A stretch of DNA of 64,000 nt from Symbiodinium natans (lineage: Eukaryota > Sar > Dinophyceae > Suessiales > Symbiodiniaceae): assembly GCA_905221605.1 (NCBI GenBank), contig CAJNDS010001768.1, positions 693,823-757,822 on the forward strand, read 5' to 3'. The position numbers were made by a program, and so were the translations under genes. Below, in pieces: positions 31,401 to 42,114 of the stretch. How positions within the stretch are numbered: the stretch's first letter is position 1; the number at the start of each line of letters is the position of its first letter. The notes below the pieces were generated by a model, which ran no database searches, was not told the origin of the DNA, and was given only the letters and a program-made list of their open reading frames with translations.

Positions 31401-34400
31401 AAGTCCTCGCTCTGCCCCAGGGTGGCCGACAATGCCAAAATGGGGCAGGGTAGCAGCGACAGGATCTGCTCCCAAACCTCTCCAGTCCTCACGCAAGAGA
31501 GTGACCCGACCCCCACTGCAAGAGCATGGGCATTGCACATTCTTCGCAGAAGTTGCTACTGCATTCAGTCACCCACCGCCCCCAGCCTGCAGGCAGAAGC
31601 ACCGCTAGAGACGTAGAAGCAGGGCCCCCACTGGCACAAAATGCGCTAGAGAAGATGCGCGCAGAAAGAGCGGCGCGGGTGGTGGGCGTAGTATTGACAA
31701 GATGATATTAGATGCAAAGTGGCAATCGGCGCGACGTGTTGCGATTGTGGCACGAAGTGCTGAACCTCTGAACTCATCAGTGTGAAGAGTTAGTGTTAGT
31801 GTGGAGTGAGTTCACGGGAACCGCCCTCCCCCCAAACGCATTTTCGCACTCTCTTTAGACTTCGCCGCCAGGACCTTTGAGGTGATAGCTTGTATGAATG
31901 TCTTTGCCCCTCCCAATACGCTGTAACACGCCTGCGCTCTGACATGCTTCCCCAATACCTGCATGACATCCATGTGACGCCGATCTCATTCTATCACGAC
32001 CAGGCGCAAGACAAAGCCACAAACGAAAACTTGCCTACGGCGCAAGCAAGGTACTCGCCACCAAGGCAATGCACCTCGTCCAGAATGGCATACTCCAGCC
32101 GCTCGACCCATGCGTGCATGGCCGCCGTGGGGCTCAGCATGTAGATGACCAAGCACTGGGGCACCGTCACCAGAATCTGGCACTCCTGAAGCCGTTCCGA
32201 GCGCCGGTCGCGGGTGAAGATGCCGCAGAAGGGCCGGCCGTCTCGGTAGGACTTCTCGAAGCGGGCTTCGATCTCGGCATGGACTTGGTTGGCAAGTGCC
32301 TTGGTGGGACACACATAGACCACGATGCCCTCGTCGCTGGTCCTGAGCGCCTTCTCCATGACGTAGAAGGCGATGAAGGTCTTGCCTGAGCCCGTGGGCG
32401 CCTGTACGAGGGCTGATTGCCCTGCATCCGCGACATCCAGCAAAATGGACTGCCAGCCATCCGGCTTGAAGCCCTGCACACGAGGATCCGCTGAGCCCAC
32501 CGGCCTTGCCAAATGCTCAGGCGCCGTAGCCAGCTGAAACCGGAAAGGGCAGCCGACATCGCCTCCTTTCTCCTTCTTCTCCTTCTTGGACTTGGAGTCC
32601 TTGGGCTCCTTCCCGGGCTCTAAGGCACTTGCAAGCACCGGCATCTTCAAGTGCTTCGATGCGAGCTTCTGGAGCTTTGGAAGGAGCTCGGCGTCCTGTA
32701 TGGCCATGGGCCCACCACAGCTTCGCAGGATCTGCTGCAAAACCTGGAAGCTGCGCTTCTTCCGCGATCCGTCTAAAGGGCAAGTCTCGTCCAGGTCTTG
32801 ACAGGTCTGCAACCCAAGCTTGCCTCCCTCGAAGAAAGCCTCCCGCTGTCCTTCCGCCCACCAAGCATGCAGCTGCTTCAGCAGCTTCGCAACCTGTCGG
32901 GACTTCGATGCCTCGTCTGCATGCTTAAAGTCCTCCTTCAGCGTGCTGATCTTCTCCAAGCTTTGCTTCAGCTGCTTCTGCTGTCGGGACGCCTCGGCTT
33001 GCTGCTTCACCTTGTCTGCCCGGCTGGGGCTGCCCTTCTTGCGCGGCTCCTTCACGCCACTGCCTGCGAGACGCGCCAGCGCGGCCTCTCGCAGCTCCTG
33101 CAACTTGGACTTCTCCAACTTCTCGCTGATGGTCTGGCGCGGCGCCGGGCTGCCCTGCAGCAAAGAGTCCAAGAACTTCTGGCTCCTCCCCGCGCTCTGC
33201 TGCGCCTTCCGCTCGGAATTGAAGGCCGAGATCGTCATGCGGAAGCTCAGCAGGATGGGGAACGCCTTCACCGCCCAGCAGCTCGTTGAGGTGAGCCAAG
33301 CTCTTGACTTGCTCATCGGCGTGGCTGGGGTCCGTCAGCCTTTCCAGCTTGAAGGAAACTCCCCGGGAGGAGATCGCGAACATCCAGCGTTCCCTCTTCT
33401 GCTTCGGAGGAATCTGCACAGTGCCATCCTGCTTCAGCACCTTCAGAACTGCCTGAAGCCGCATCTCGTTCTCCACACGGATCTTCTGCATGGCATCACC
33501 TCTCTTGATAAGAAAGGCGTCCGGCTCGGAGTCGTCCAGCGGCGTGCAGCTATGGAAGTGATGCGGGCTGTAGTCCCTGAACGAGCTCTCAGCTGACCAA
33601 GCCGTCTGCCGAGGCCTGTCAAACATGTCGCCCAAAGCGCCGGGAAGCCAAGACAGCTCCCTCTCCAGGGATTCAAGGGCCATGGGAAGAGGATTGCCCT
33701 GACTGCTCGGTTGGGGACCTGTCTCTTCAACCTGCCCTTCCCATGGCACCTTCCGGCGCAAGCCTTCAAGCGACGCGTGGAGGCCTGTCTCGCCAAGCTC
33801 CTGCCAAAGAACCTCCGCGGACTCCACGGCGCCCGGGAAGCTGCCCAGGTCACCCTGCAAGCAGCAAGCCGTGATGCGATGGAAGAGCCGGCCGTCGAAG
33901 ATGTCTCCCAAGGTTCCATCAAACTCAGCACCGCCTCGCGCCGCGTGCAGCGCACGGGTCATGGCAAAGTGGAGCTGGTCCAAGAACTGCGGAATCTGAA
34001 GCTCGGATGGCAGGGACGGCAAAGATTCGGAGGAGATGCAACGCTCCTCCAGCGGCAAGGTCTCCGCTAAGGCCAGGCAGGTGCAGAAGACCGCGCAGAG
34101 CCCGCGCTCTTTGGAAGTTGGCAACATCTCTCTCAAGGCCAAGAGGCACAGGCTCCGTCTCAAGGACCCTTTCAAGGGCGGCAAGGGCCTTGGGTCTGGC
34201 AGCTCAATGGTGCTCTGGAACAAGGACGCCAGGCGCTGCTTGAAGAACGCGAAGGGAGTAGTGCAGCATCTGAGCCTCTCCAACTCGAAGTAGTTCCCGC
34301 GAAGCCGCGCCCTGGTCGTGGACAGCGCCTCCAAGTCCAGCACCGGCAGGTCGATCTGGCTCAGCCAATGAACGAAGAAGCAGGATCTGATCTGGGAGCA

Positions 34401-35011
34401 GTCCTGGAGGGCGTTCTGGACGGCGTTCTGGGCACCCAGGTCAGGGAAGGGGCAGTTGAAGTCAGTCAAGATGTAGGACGGGTCTGTGGCTCTGACCAAG
34501 TCCAAGATGCCCCCTTCACAGAAAGAACCTGCCAGACATTCTTGCAACGTGGCGCTCCAGCACCCCACAAGCTCCTCGAAACCCTCAACCCAAACCCCAA
34601 ACCCTAAACCCTAAACCCCAAACCCCCCCCCCCACCTTGCAAGAGATGATGATTCACCTTAGGCACCTTCGCTCGCCGGAGGTGTTCGGACAGGAGCAAC
34701 CAAAGCAGGCGTTGCCTTACCGGTAGGAAGGCCACCTCCTCTGAGAAGAAGAAGACGTGAAGCTCCAGGCCTTTGGCAACCAGACCGGCCAAGAACCTTT
34801 CGGCGATGTAGATGCATTGCAGCCACTGGCCCCCGTGGCTCCAATCGACCGCATCATTCCACCCAACCTTTCAGCACAGAGCACCGCCGTCCACAAGCAC
34901 CGGATGCTCGGAGCCGAAGCAAACCAGCAAGTCCAGGGCACCTCCGGTGAAGGTGCGGTCGACCACATAGCCCCGGTAGCGATCCAAGAACCTGAGGCTC
35001 TGCAAATTCAT
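28458..35011 (-). CDS. DDX60-like: DDX60-like Ski2-family DExH RNA helicase, multi-exon
   Basis: Inferred exons, 5' to 3': 35011-34636, 34574-32055, 31487-31082, 30938-30879, 30699-29656, 29570-29311, 29147-28772 and 28631-28458 (stop TGA). From exon 2 through exon 8 the proposed splices keep frame. Helicase motifs in order: APTGSGKT (Walker A, near 32390), PTKALANQ, DEVHCLGG (motif II, near 32075), LALSAT (III), VFHDSRGG (IV), STSTLALGINMP (V), QEAGRAGRRGFD (VI, near 29980). DYAGF...WWEEPGNF and the C-terminal RLNAYLLDFYQHG...DALEHDN are features of DDX60-type helicases rather than of Ski2 or Mtr4. It should unwind RNA using ATP. Animal DDX60 acts in cytosolic RNA sensing; the role in a protist is unknown. 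Oddities: an in-frame TGA (34871-34873), a frame shift near 33266-33275, and uncertain phase across the first intron. It may therefore be a decaying copy, or carry assembly errors. The start is a guess (ATG 35011). Confidence 0.85.
28607..28777 (-). repeat. Intron flanked by 32-bp direct repeats (last intron)
   Basis: CTCGAGGACTTCACGTTCC... at 28777-28746 and CTTGAGGACTTCATGTTCT... at 28637-28606 match at 28 of 32 positions, every difference being C in the donor copy and T in the acceptor copy. The in-frame junction joins GAG at 28772 to GAC at 28631, giving a 140-base intron (28771-28632) with GA at the 5' end and AG at the 3' end. The interior contains the palindrome CCCCAATTATTGGGG. Confidence 0.65.
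29148..29310 (-). other. GC-AG intron bounded by GAGGC repeats
   Basis: Donor CTTGAG|GCTTGCC and acceptor CAGGAG|GCAGAA, 163 bases. GAGGC occurs at both ends, and splicing keeps the frame: ILR joins QKSRIMLQ. There is no in-frame GT alternative before the TGA that follows the donor. Confidence 0.65.
29571..29655 (-). other. GC-AG intron bounded by CAGG repeats
   Basis: Donor CGACAG|GCGCCG and acceptor CCTCAG|GTGACG, 85 bases, phase 0. The joined protein GFLGPSRQVTDYAGF matches the expected spacing in DDX60-type helicases. A GG donor 15 bases downstream would also keep frame but is less likely. Confidence 0.6.
30700..30878 (-). other. Intron with internal 60-base duplication, bounded by CAGGT
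   Basis: GT-AG, 179 bases, donor GTGCAG|GTTGAG, acceptor TCCCAG|GTGGTT, phase 0. Inside, TTGAGGTCCTTATT, GGATCCTATA and GGGATCTAT occur twice in the same order, about 65 bases apart. CAGGT at both splice sites looks like a short target duplication. Confidence 0.7.
30935..31084 (-). mobile_element. Introner-like intron with terminal inverted repeats and target duplication
   Basis: Plus-strand segments 30945-30970 (GCTGGCTCGTAGCAGGGAAG...) and 31050-31075 (...CTACTACGAACCAGC) are inverted repeats matching at 24 of 26 positions. Outside them lies the direct repeat GCACCTC (30935-30941 and 31078-31084). On the gene strand this is GAGGTGC, and it supplies both splice sites: GAG|GTGC at the donor, CAGAG|GTGC at the acceptor. 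The intron (31081-30939, 143 bases, GT-AG) is removed exactly, leaving one copy of the duplication in frame (SMQEVQQWSK). This is the signature of an intron created by insertion of a small DNA transposon, as described for introners in several protists including dinoflagellates. Confidence 0.85.
31488..32054 (-). other. 567-base intron between helicase motifs II and III
   Basis: Donor GGCGA|GTACCT and acceptor CGTGAG|GACTGG. Joining gives HCLGGETGEVWEQ, which bridges motif II and the region before motif III in frame. It is the largest intron of the gene, with no recognised gene inside. Confidence 0.7.
34575..34635 (-). repeat. Short intron made of telomere-type repeat
   Basis: Between two coding segments the gene strand reads GTGGGGGGGGGGG, then TTTGGGG and TTTAGGG heptamers, and ends TTTCGAG. 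It has GT and AG ends and a length of 61 bases. Simple GT-AG splicing leaves the flanking frames out of register by one base, so the exact junction, or a base in the poly-G run, is uncertain. Confidence 0.6.
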
Positions 35012-36989
35012 TGCAGTGTTGAACTCTTGACTTGGACCAAACATGAAGATATCATGTCAAGTCACCTGAGGCCGTCGATAAGAGTGATGTGTTCGTTGAT
35101 GTGTTCTTTTGCTGTTGCTGCGGGGCGCGGCTATGTTGGCGCTCGCTCACTCGCTCGCAGGCTTTTGCTTTTTCCTAGCTGCGGCTGCCGCTGCCGCGGC
35201 GGGCCCCTACTTTTTGCTGTTGCTGCAGCACTCACTCACTCATCACTCACTCGCGGATTCTTGTGGTTGCCGAGCTGTGAGGGAGAGAGGAGGTGGGGGC
35301 GCGTTTGTTTTGTTGCTGTTGCCGCGGGGCGCCTCACTTTTGCTGTTGCTGCTAGCCACGGGCCGTGTTTTCTGTTGCCGGGGTGCAACCAAAAAGAAGT
35401 CCCACCGGTAAGAGTGTCTACCACCAAGGTCGAGGAACGTCTGATCGTCGGAGTTCTCTTCCGGCGGCTCGTCTTCCGAGGCAAGTCGTGTTGACTCTGC
35501 AGAGTCAGCCTCACTGCCGCTGCCATCGACTGATTCGCCATCGGATTCCATGGCTGATCAATCAGTGCAGAAGCTGTTGCATGTTATGGCCTAGCTGGTC
35601 ATAACACCGAGAAAGCTGACAGGCGAGGGCGACTAGTTTGTAAACATTCTGTGATCCATTATTGCATGCTGTGCCGGTTCTCGTCAGAGTTGCCATGGGT
35701 ATGCAGGCACACAAGAAGCACCCATCAGTGACAATCTCCTGCATCTCAACTCCTTCGTAAGCCAGACCTTGCCAAAGACGGAAAGCTCAAGGAGCAAGGC
35801 TCACAAAATGGACTCGTTCACGCACAGCCTGCTCAAATACATAACGTCGTTCCACGACTGAACGCATCTCCCCAACACATCTCCTACTTCGATGCTAATA
35901 ATGATGATGGCGATGATGGTGACAAAAGTCTTTCTGGAGATAACGACCACGTGTCGGACATGCCGTGGGGGCAGGGCAACATTTGCGTGGTGGTGTGGGG
36001 ATTTGAGGCTGCCTTTTCCTTGCATGTTCCGCGGCACTACCTTACCACAGGGGTGTGTGGGGGATGTTCTCTTGACGAATTCAAGGTGAAGAGGACGACT
36101 ACTCTCAGCTGGCGCTTCATGGCACCTCTGGCCAATGGTTGGATTACAGAGGTCAGCGATGAGCTGCCATGCCATCCGCTCTCAAAGTCGGCTGCACAAG
36201 TTTCCCGGAAAAAAAGGCCTGCAGATGCTACGTCTCCAACATCTGAAACATTCAAGTCATTCGTGTGCAAATGCTACTTCTCAGTTCTAGGCTTCCCTAC
36301 GGTAGTTCAGTGGTAGATCCCATCGATATTCCACAGTGCAGGCGGCCAAGTCTGCACCGTCTAGTCCCGAGATGGCTTTTGTTCCGCGCCTGACGAGCTT
36401 CGAGCTCCACTTTTTTTTGAAGCGGACGCCCCTTTACCACATCAGCAGCACAGTGGGCCAGTCTATTGCGACAGAGACAACTACTTTGAGAGTCAAACTG
36501 TACAAGCCAGCGAGCGTAACAGAGGTCGTGACTACAAAGAAGCAACCGCTAGCGCAGAGGCCCTTATTGCACGACAACTTAACGTAAGGCCAGCAAGGTG
36601 AGACCAATGCAAACAAGAAACTACCGGCACCAATCACTCAGCTGCCCGTCACCCATAGCAATGCTGCGCCACGTCTGGTACAGACATTAAGCGAAAGTAT
36701 GGGTAGGCCGTAAGGCAAGGAACCTCCGTCACCTAAACTGCCCAACGCGTCCGTAGGGACAGTCCCACACAAGCGCCTGGGCCGTAGCAGTAGCATAGCA
36801 CTCAGTACACCCTTTGGCAGTTAGGTTGACAACTGTGTGAATGCACAGAGAGTTGAGACCAAAGACTTGTTTTACCACACAGTAGCAGGATAGCCCTCGC
36901 AGCACGCGGATGCGTGCTATGAGGGCAGAAACCTCGCTGCGTTGCTCGACCTGCAGGGTCCGTGTTATGCAAGTGACGCAGTTTAAGAT
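35012..36989. other. Intergenic sequence upstream of the helicase gene
   Basis: Includes a Leu/Ala-rich low-complexity frame (35109-35411) from TTTTGCTGTTGCTGC and CACTCACTC repeats, and several short frames on both strands at 35562-36640 without recognisable domains. No gene supported. Confidence 0.4.
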
Positions 36990-37293
36990 CCATGTAACTT
37001 AACTGCCCCGCACAGCGGCCGGTTTTCGCTATCACACACAGACCATTAAGGACGAAGGCTGGCGCTGTTGGGCCTGCAGCCTCAAAAGCGCGCCAGGCAG
37101 TTGCGCAGCGAAACGTGTTCCGCGGAGCTGCAAAGGGGCCAAGCAGAACCCACTATCCCAGAAACCAGTTTTTGGAGAACGTTTTTATGCAATTTGCAGG
37201 GACTGGCCCAGTGACTGGCCAAGAGGGGGCCTTCTTGGCAGCCTGCAGCTTGCGGTTGCAGGGACTGCAAGCAGGCTTCTGGGCAGCTGCAGC
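36990..37293 (+). repeat. ~300-bp direct repeat, copy A
   Basis: From CCATGTAACTTAACTGCCCC to GCAGGCTTCTGGGCAGCTGC; matches 37613-37902 closely, offset about 623 bases. Shared marks include CAGCGGCCGGTTTTC and ATCCCAGAAACCAG. The downstream part is rich in TGCAGGGACTGCAAG repeats. A third partial copy of CTGCCCCGCGCAGCGGCC lies near 37400. Confidence 0.8.
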
Positions 37294-37612
37294 TTGGATG
37301 CCACAGAGCCTGCAAGTAGGCTTCCTTGCTACTGGGCCTGCGCTCAACGTGTTTAGTCTCCAGGTCATCAAGCGAACTGCAGGTAGGTCATTACTCTTAC
37401 TGCCCCGCGCAGCGGCCGAATTTTTTTTTGATAGCACACAGGCCACGCAGCGAAAGGGCTGCAGGGACCTGCCCAGAGGCGGACTTCTCGGCAGTCTGCA
37501 GCTAGGACGCTACAGGGACTGCACGTAGGCTTCCTTGCAACTGGGCCTGCTCCCGGTCCGGGGAACCCATAGACTTCAGGTTCACGATTTCTCGCCGTGC
37601 TGCTGCCAGGTC

Positions 37613-37902
37613 CCATGTAACTTAACTGCCCCGCGCAGCGGCCGGTTTTCACTATCACACACAGACCATTAAGGACGAAGGCTGGCGCTGTTGCGCCTGC
37701 AGCCTCACAAGCGCGCCAGGCAGTTGCGCCGCGAAACCTGTTCCGCGGAGCTGACAAGGGGCCAAGCAGAACCCACTATCCCAGAAACCAGTTTTTGGAG
37801 AACGTTTTTATGCAATTTGCAGGGACTGGCCAAGAGGGGGCCTTCTTGGCAGCCTGCAGCTTGCGGCTGCAGGGACTGCAAGCAGGCTTCTGGGTAGCTG
37901 CA
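37613..37902 (+). repeat. ~300-bp direct repeat, copy B
   Basis: Second copy of 36990-37293. It lacks a 14-base piece (CCAGTGACTGGCC region) present in copy A. No coding content supported. Confidence 0.8.
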
Positions 37903-39624
37903 GCCTGCAAGAAGGCTTCCTTGCGACTGTGCCTGCGCTCAGCGTGTCTAGTCTCCGGTCCTCAAGCGAACTGCAGGTAGGTTGTTGCTAAGTGGCTACA
38001 AATCAATCGTCCCTGACCTACCCCCCCACGGCGTCGGAATTCCGGACTTGCGATTCCGGAGTTTTTTGGAGTTGGAGGCTGCAGCAGAAAACTGCGATTC
38101 CTTACTACTGCGCTTGCAAGGATCATTGCCCAAAGCAATCGTTCCTGACCTACCCCCCACGAAGTCGGAATTCAGGGCCACAAGACCAAGGCTTGGGATT
38201 AATAAAACCCCCGACAATAGTGGAAAGCCCAGCGGGCCCGGGACCTCGGTGGGCCGGACTTGCGACTCCGGAGTTTTTTGGAGTTGGAGGCTGCAGCAGA
38301 AAACTGCGATTCAATAACTACTGCGCTTGCAGGGATCATTGCTCAAATCAATCGTTCCTGTCCTACCCCCCACGGAGTCGGAATTCAGGGCCACCAAGGG
38401 CCGGAGCGTGGGATTAATCATAAAACCCCCGACAATAATGGAAAGCCCGGCGGGGCCGGGACCTCGGGGCCCGGAATTACCGTTCGCAAGGATTTTGGAA
38501 GGTCCCAAAAAGTCCCTGCACCAGGGTTTGATCCAAATGTGCCAAATCCAGATGAATTCATCTGGCTTTGTGAAGGCTTTTGAAAGATCCAAAAGGTCAC
38601 TGCAGCGGGTTTTTATCCAAATGTGCCAATTCCAAATGAATTTGCGGTTTGGAGGTCCCGAAACCTCCAAAACGGCTTCAGCAAGGCTTGTTACAGGCTT
38701 CTGCAAGCCTTCAAATTATGCTTGCAAAGGCTTTGAGCCACGTGAACAAGCCTTGTAAATGGCTTTGTGAAGGCTTTTGGAAGGTCCCAAAAGGTTCCTG
38801 CGCCAGGATCCACATGTGCCAACTCCCAATTAAAACTCAAAGAGCGCCTTCCAATTGCGCCTTGCAGGCAAGAACGGCTTCAGCAAGGCTTGTCGAAGCC
38901 TTGCTGAAGTCGTTTTGGGGGTTTTACGAGGCTTGTCGAAGTGGCTCAAAGCCTTCAGCAAGGAGATTCGGAAGGCTTGATTGAAGAGGCTTGAAGAAGC
39001 CTTGCTGAAGCCGTTTTGGAGGTTTCGGGACCTGCAAACCGCAATTGGAAAGTGCTTAAAGACTTCATCTGGAATGGGCACACTTGGGTGAAATCCTGGC
39101 GCAGGGACCTTTTGGGACCTTCCAACAGCCTTCCCAAAGCCATTTACAAGGCTTGTCCAAGTGGCTCAAAGCCTTCAGCAGGCTTGCAGAAGGCCGTATT
39201 TGGATGAAATCCTCGCGCAGGTACCTTTTTGGGGACCTTCCAAAAGCCTTCCCAAAGCCATTTACAAGGCTTGTCCAAGTGGCTCAGATGAAGTCGTAAA
39301 GCACTTTCCAATTGCAGTTTGCAGGTCCCGAAACCTCTAAAACGGCCTCAGCAAGGCTCTTGCAATCAGCAAGCCTTACTATCCTTGCTGAAGGCTTGCA
39401 AAAGCCACTTGGACAAGCCTTGCAAATGGCTTTAGGACCTTTAGGAAAGCTTTTGGAAGGTCCAAAAAGCAAGGCTTCTTCAGCCCTTCTGCAAGCCTTC
39501 CAGTATCCTTGCTGAAGGCTTGGACAAGCTTTGTAAATGGCTTTGGGCTTTAGGAAACTTCTGCGGCCCGGGGACTCGGGTCACGGTGAGTTGGTGAAAT
39601 TGAAGGCCTTTGGAGGCGTTTTTA

Positions 39625-39722
39625 AGGCCGATCCTGAAAATGCCCCCTCCGGGGTTCGAGCCCGGGGCCTCGGATCAGAAGCTCAATCGCTTTACCATCA
39701 GGCCATTCGGTCTGTGCCTGTC
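39625..39722 (-). repeat. tRNA-like (SINE-like) segment, copy 1
   Basis: On minus, ATGGCCTGATGGTAAAGCG resembles a pol III A box / D arm, and CCGGGCTCGAACCCCGG forms a perfect 5-bp T-stem with a 7-base loop (B-box-like). No convincing anticodon stem, so not a functional tRNA gene. It is repeated at 41370-41455 with flanking sequence, as for a SINE head. Confidence 0.35.
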
Positions 39723-41369
39723 ACAAGGCAAATAAGCTAATAATCCAGACTGAAGCTTGAAGCTCGCGTTTTGGGCTCGGCCCGGGTCCCTGTCGCGTTT
39801 TTTCTCAGTTTGTCCAGCTCAGACGTTATTGGTGGGGACTTCCAAAAGGCCTTGTTCTGCACTGTTTGGACAACCCTGCAGCACCCGGGCTTTTGGAAGG
39901 TCACAAAACGTCCCTGCGCCAGGAATTCATCCTAATGTGCCAAGCGCAGATGAAATCATAAAGCACTTTCCAAATGCGGTTTGCAGGTCCCGAAACCTCC
40001 AAAACGGCTTCAGCAAGGCTTCTTCGAGCCTCTTCAAGCCTTCTGCAAGCCTTCCGAATCTCCTTGCAAAGGCTTTTTCAAGCCTTCTGAAAGCCTTGGA
40101 GCCACTTGGCAAGGCTTTTTCAAGCCTTCTGCAAGCCTTCCGATTCTACCTGCTGAAGGCTTTGAGCCACTTGGAGAAGCCTTGTAAATGGCTTTGGGAA
40201 AGCTTTTGGAAGGTCCCAAAAGGTCCCTGCAGCAGGATTTCATCCAAATGCGCCAATTCCAGATAAAGTCATAAAGCACTTTCCAATTGCGGTTTGTAAG
40301 TCCCGAAACCTCCAAACGGCTTCAGCACGGCTTCTTCGAGCCTCTTCAAGCCTTCTGCAAGCCTTCCGAATCTGCTTGCGAAGGCTTTTTCAAGCCTTCT
40401 GCAAGCCTTGGAGCCACTTGGCAAGGCTTCTTCAAGCCTTCTGCAGCCTTCCAATTCTACCTGCTGAAGGCTTTGAGCCACTTGGAGAAGCCTTGTAAAT
40501 GGCTTTGGGAAGGCTTTTGGAAGGTCCCAAAAGGTCCCTGCACCAAGATTTCATCCAAATGCGCCAATTCCAGATAAAGTCATAAAGCACTTTCCAATTG
40601 CGGTTCTTCAAGCCTTCTGCAAGCCTTCCGAATCTGCTTGCGAAGGCTTTTTCGAGCCTTCTGCAAGCCTTGGAGCCACTTGTCAAGGCTTCTTCAAGCC
40701 TTCTGCAAGCCTTCCGATTCTACCTGCTGAAGGCTTGGAGCCACTTGGAGAAGCCTTGTAAATGGCTTTGGGAAGGCTTTTGGAAGGTGGCACCAGGATT
40801 TCATCCAAATGTGCCAATTGCAGATGAAGTTAAAAGCACTTTCCAAATGCGGTTTGCAGGTCCCGAAACCTCCAAAACGGCTTCAGCAAGGCTTCTTCGA
40901 GCCTCTTCAAGCCTCTGCAAGCCTTCCGAGTCTCCTTGCGAACTGTTTCTTGCCTTCTGCAAGCCTTGGAGCCACTTGGCAAAGCTTCTTCAAGCCTTCT
41001 GCAAGCCTTCCGATTCTACCTGCTGAAGGCTTTGAGCCACTTAGAGAAGCCTTGTAAATGGCTTTGGGAGGGCTTTTTGGAAGGTCCCAAAAAGTCCCTG
41101 CACCAGGATTTCATCCAAATGCGCCAATTTCAGACGAAGTCATAAAGCAATTTCCAGTTGCGGTTTGCAGGTCCCGAAACCTCCAAAACGGCCTCAGCAA
41201 GGCTTCTTCAGCCCTTCTGCAAGCCTTCCATTCTCCTTGCTAAAGGCTGGGACAAGCCTTGCAAATGGTTTTGGGCTTTGGGAAACTTCTGCGGTTGAGG
41301 CCCGGGGAATTGGGTCACGGTGGGTTGCTGTAATTGAAGGCCTTTGGAAGCGTTTTCAAGGCCGATCCC

Positions 41370-41455
41370 GAAAATGCCACCTCCTGCGTTCGAGCCCGGG
41401 GCCTCGGGTCAGAGGCTCAATCGCTTACATTAGGCCATTCGGTCTGTGCCTCTCA
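41370..41455 (-). repeat. tRNA-like (SINE-like) segment, copy 2
   Basis: Second copy: GGCCCCGGGCTCGAACGCAGG and GGCCTAATGTAAGCGATTGAG on minus, more degenerate than copy 1. Both copies share the flank GGCTCGGCCCGGGTCCC(T/G)GTCGCG, so a larger unit was duplicated. Confidence 0.35.
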
Positions 41456-42114
41456 CAAGGCAAATAAAGCTAATCATCCAGACTGAAGCTTTGAAGCTCC
41501 CGTTTTGGGCTCGGCCCGGGTCCCGGTCGCGTTTTTTTCTCAGTTTGTCCAGCTATGATGTTATTGATGCACCAGGAATTCATTCTAATGTGCCAAGTGC
41601 ACAGCAAGGCTTCGACAAGCCTTGCTGAAGCCGTTTTTGCCTGCAAGGCGCAATTGCAAGGCTCTTTGAGTTTTAATTGGGAATTAGTATATGTGGATCC
41701 TGGCGCAGGAGCCTTTTGGGACCTTCCAAAAGCCTTCACAAAGCCATTTACAAGGCTTGTTCACGTGGCTCAAAGCCTTTGCAAGGATAATTTGAAGGCT
41801 TGCAGAAGCCTATAGCAAGCCTTGCTGAAGCTGTTTTCGGGACCTCCAAAACCGCAATTGGAAAGCCTTCACAAGAGTTTGAAGGTTGGCTGAACAAGTG
41901 GAGGCTGCAGCAAAAAGTGCGATTCCTTACTACTTCGCTTGCAAGGATCACTGGCCAAATCCATCGTTCCTGACCTACTTAGTTACGGAGCCGAATTTGA
42001 GGCCGTAAGTTGGGATTAAAACCCCCGCCAATTATTCTTCCATGCCAGAAAACTGGACTCAACGTCTCTCAACCGTGAAAAGCCCAACCCAAGAACTTCA
42101 ACCAAGAAAAGAGA

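Larger units (their letters stand above)
37985..41990. repeat. Satellite of ~200-300-bp units in both orientations
   Basis: Recurrent blocks: GGTCCCGAAACCTCCAAAACG, TTCAAGCCTTCTGCAAGCC, GCCTTGTAAATGGCTTTGGG and AAGGTCCCAAAA(G/A)GTCCCTG with CATCCAAATG(T/C)GCCAA. Forward units are tandem at about 39890-41290; the same blocks appear inverted at about 38880-39290 and 41620-41850. A second block, GAGGCTGCAGCAGAAAACTG with GTTCCTGACCTACC, occurs at about 38060, 38285 and 41905. The many overlapping frames rich in ASARL or KALSHLEKPC come from these repeats. Confidence 0.85.

Noticed and set aside
33711-34293. Plus-strand frames opposite the helicase exon
   Set aside because: Shadows of the DDX60-like coding strand.
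35109-35494. Leu/Ala-rich frame resembling a signal peptide or membrane protein
   Set aside because: Derived from GCTGTTGCTGC and CACTCACTC repeats; no conserved motif.
39625-41455. Functional tRNA genes
   Set aside because: The T-arm is good, but no anticodon stem or acceptor stem can be paired; kept only as tRNA-like repeats.
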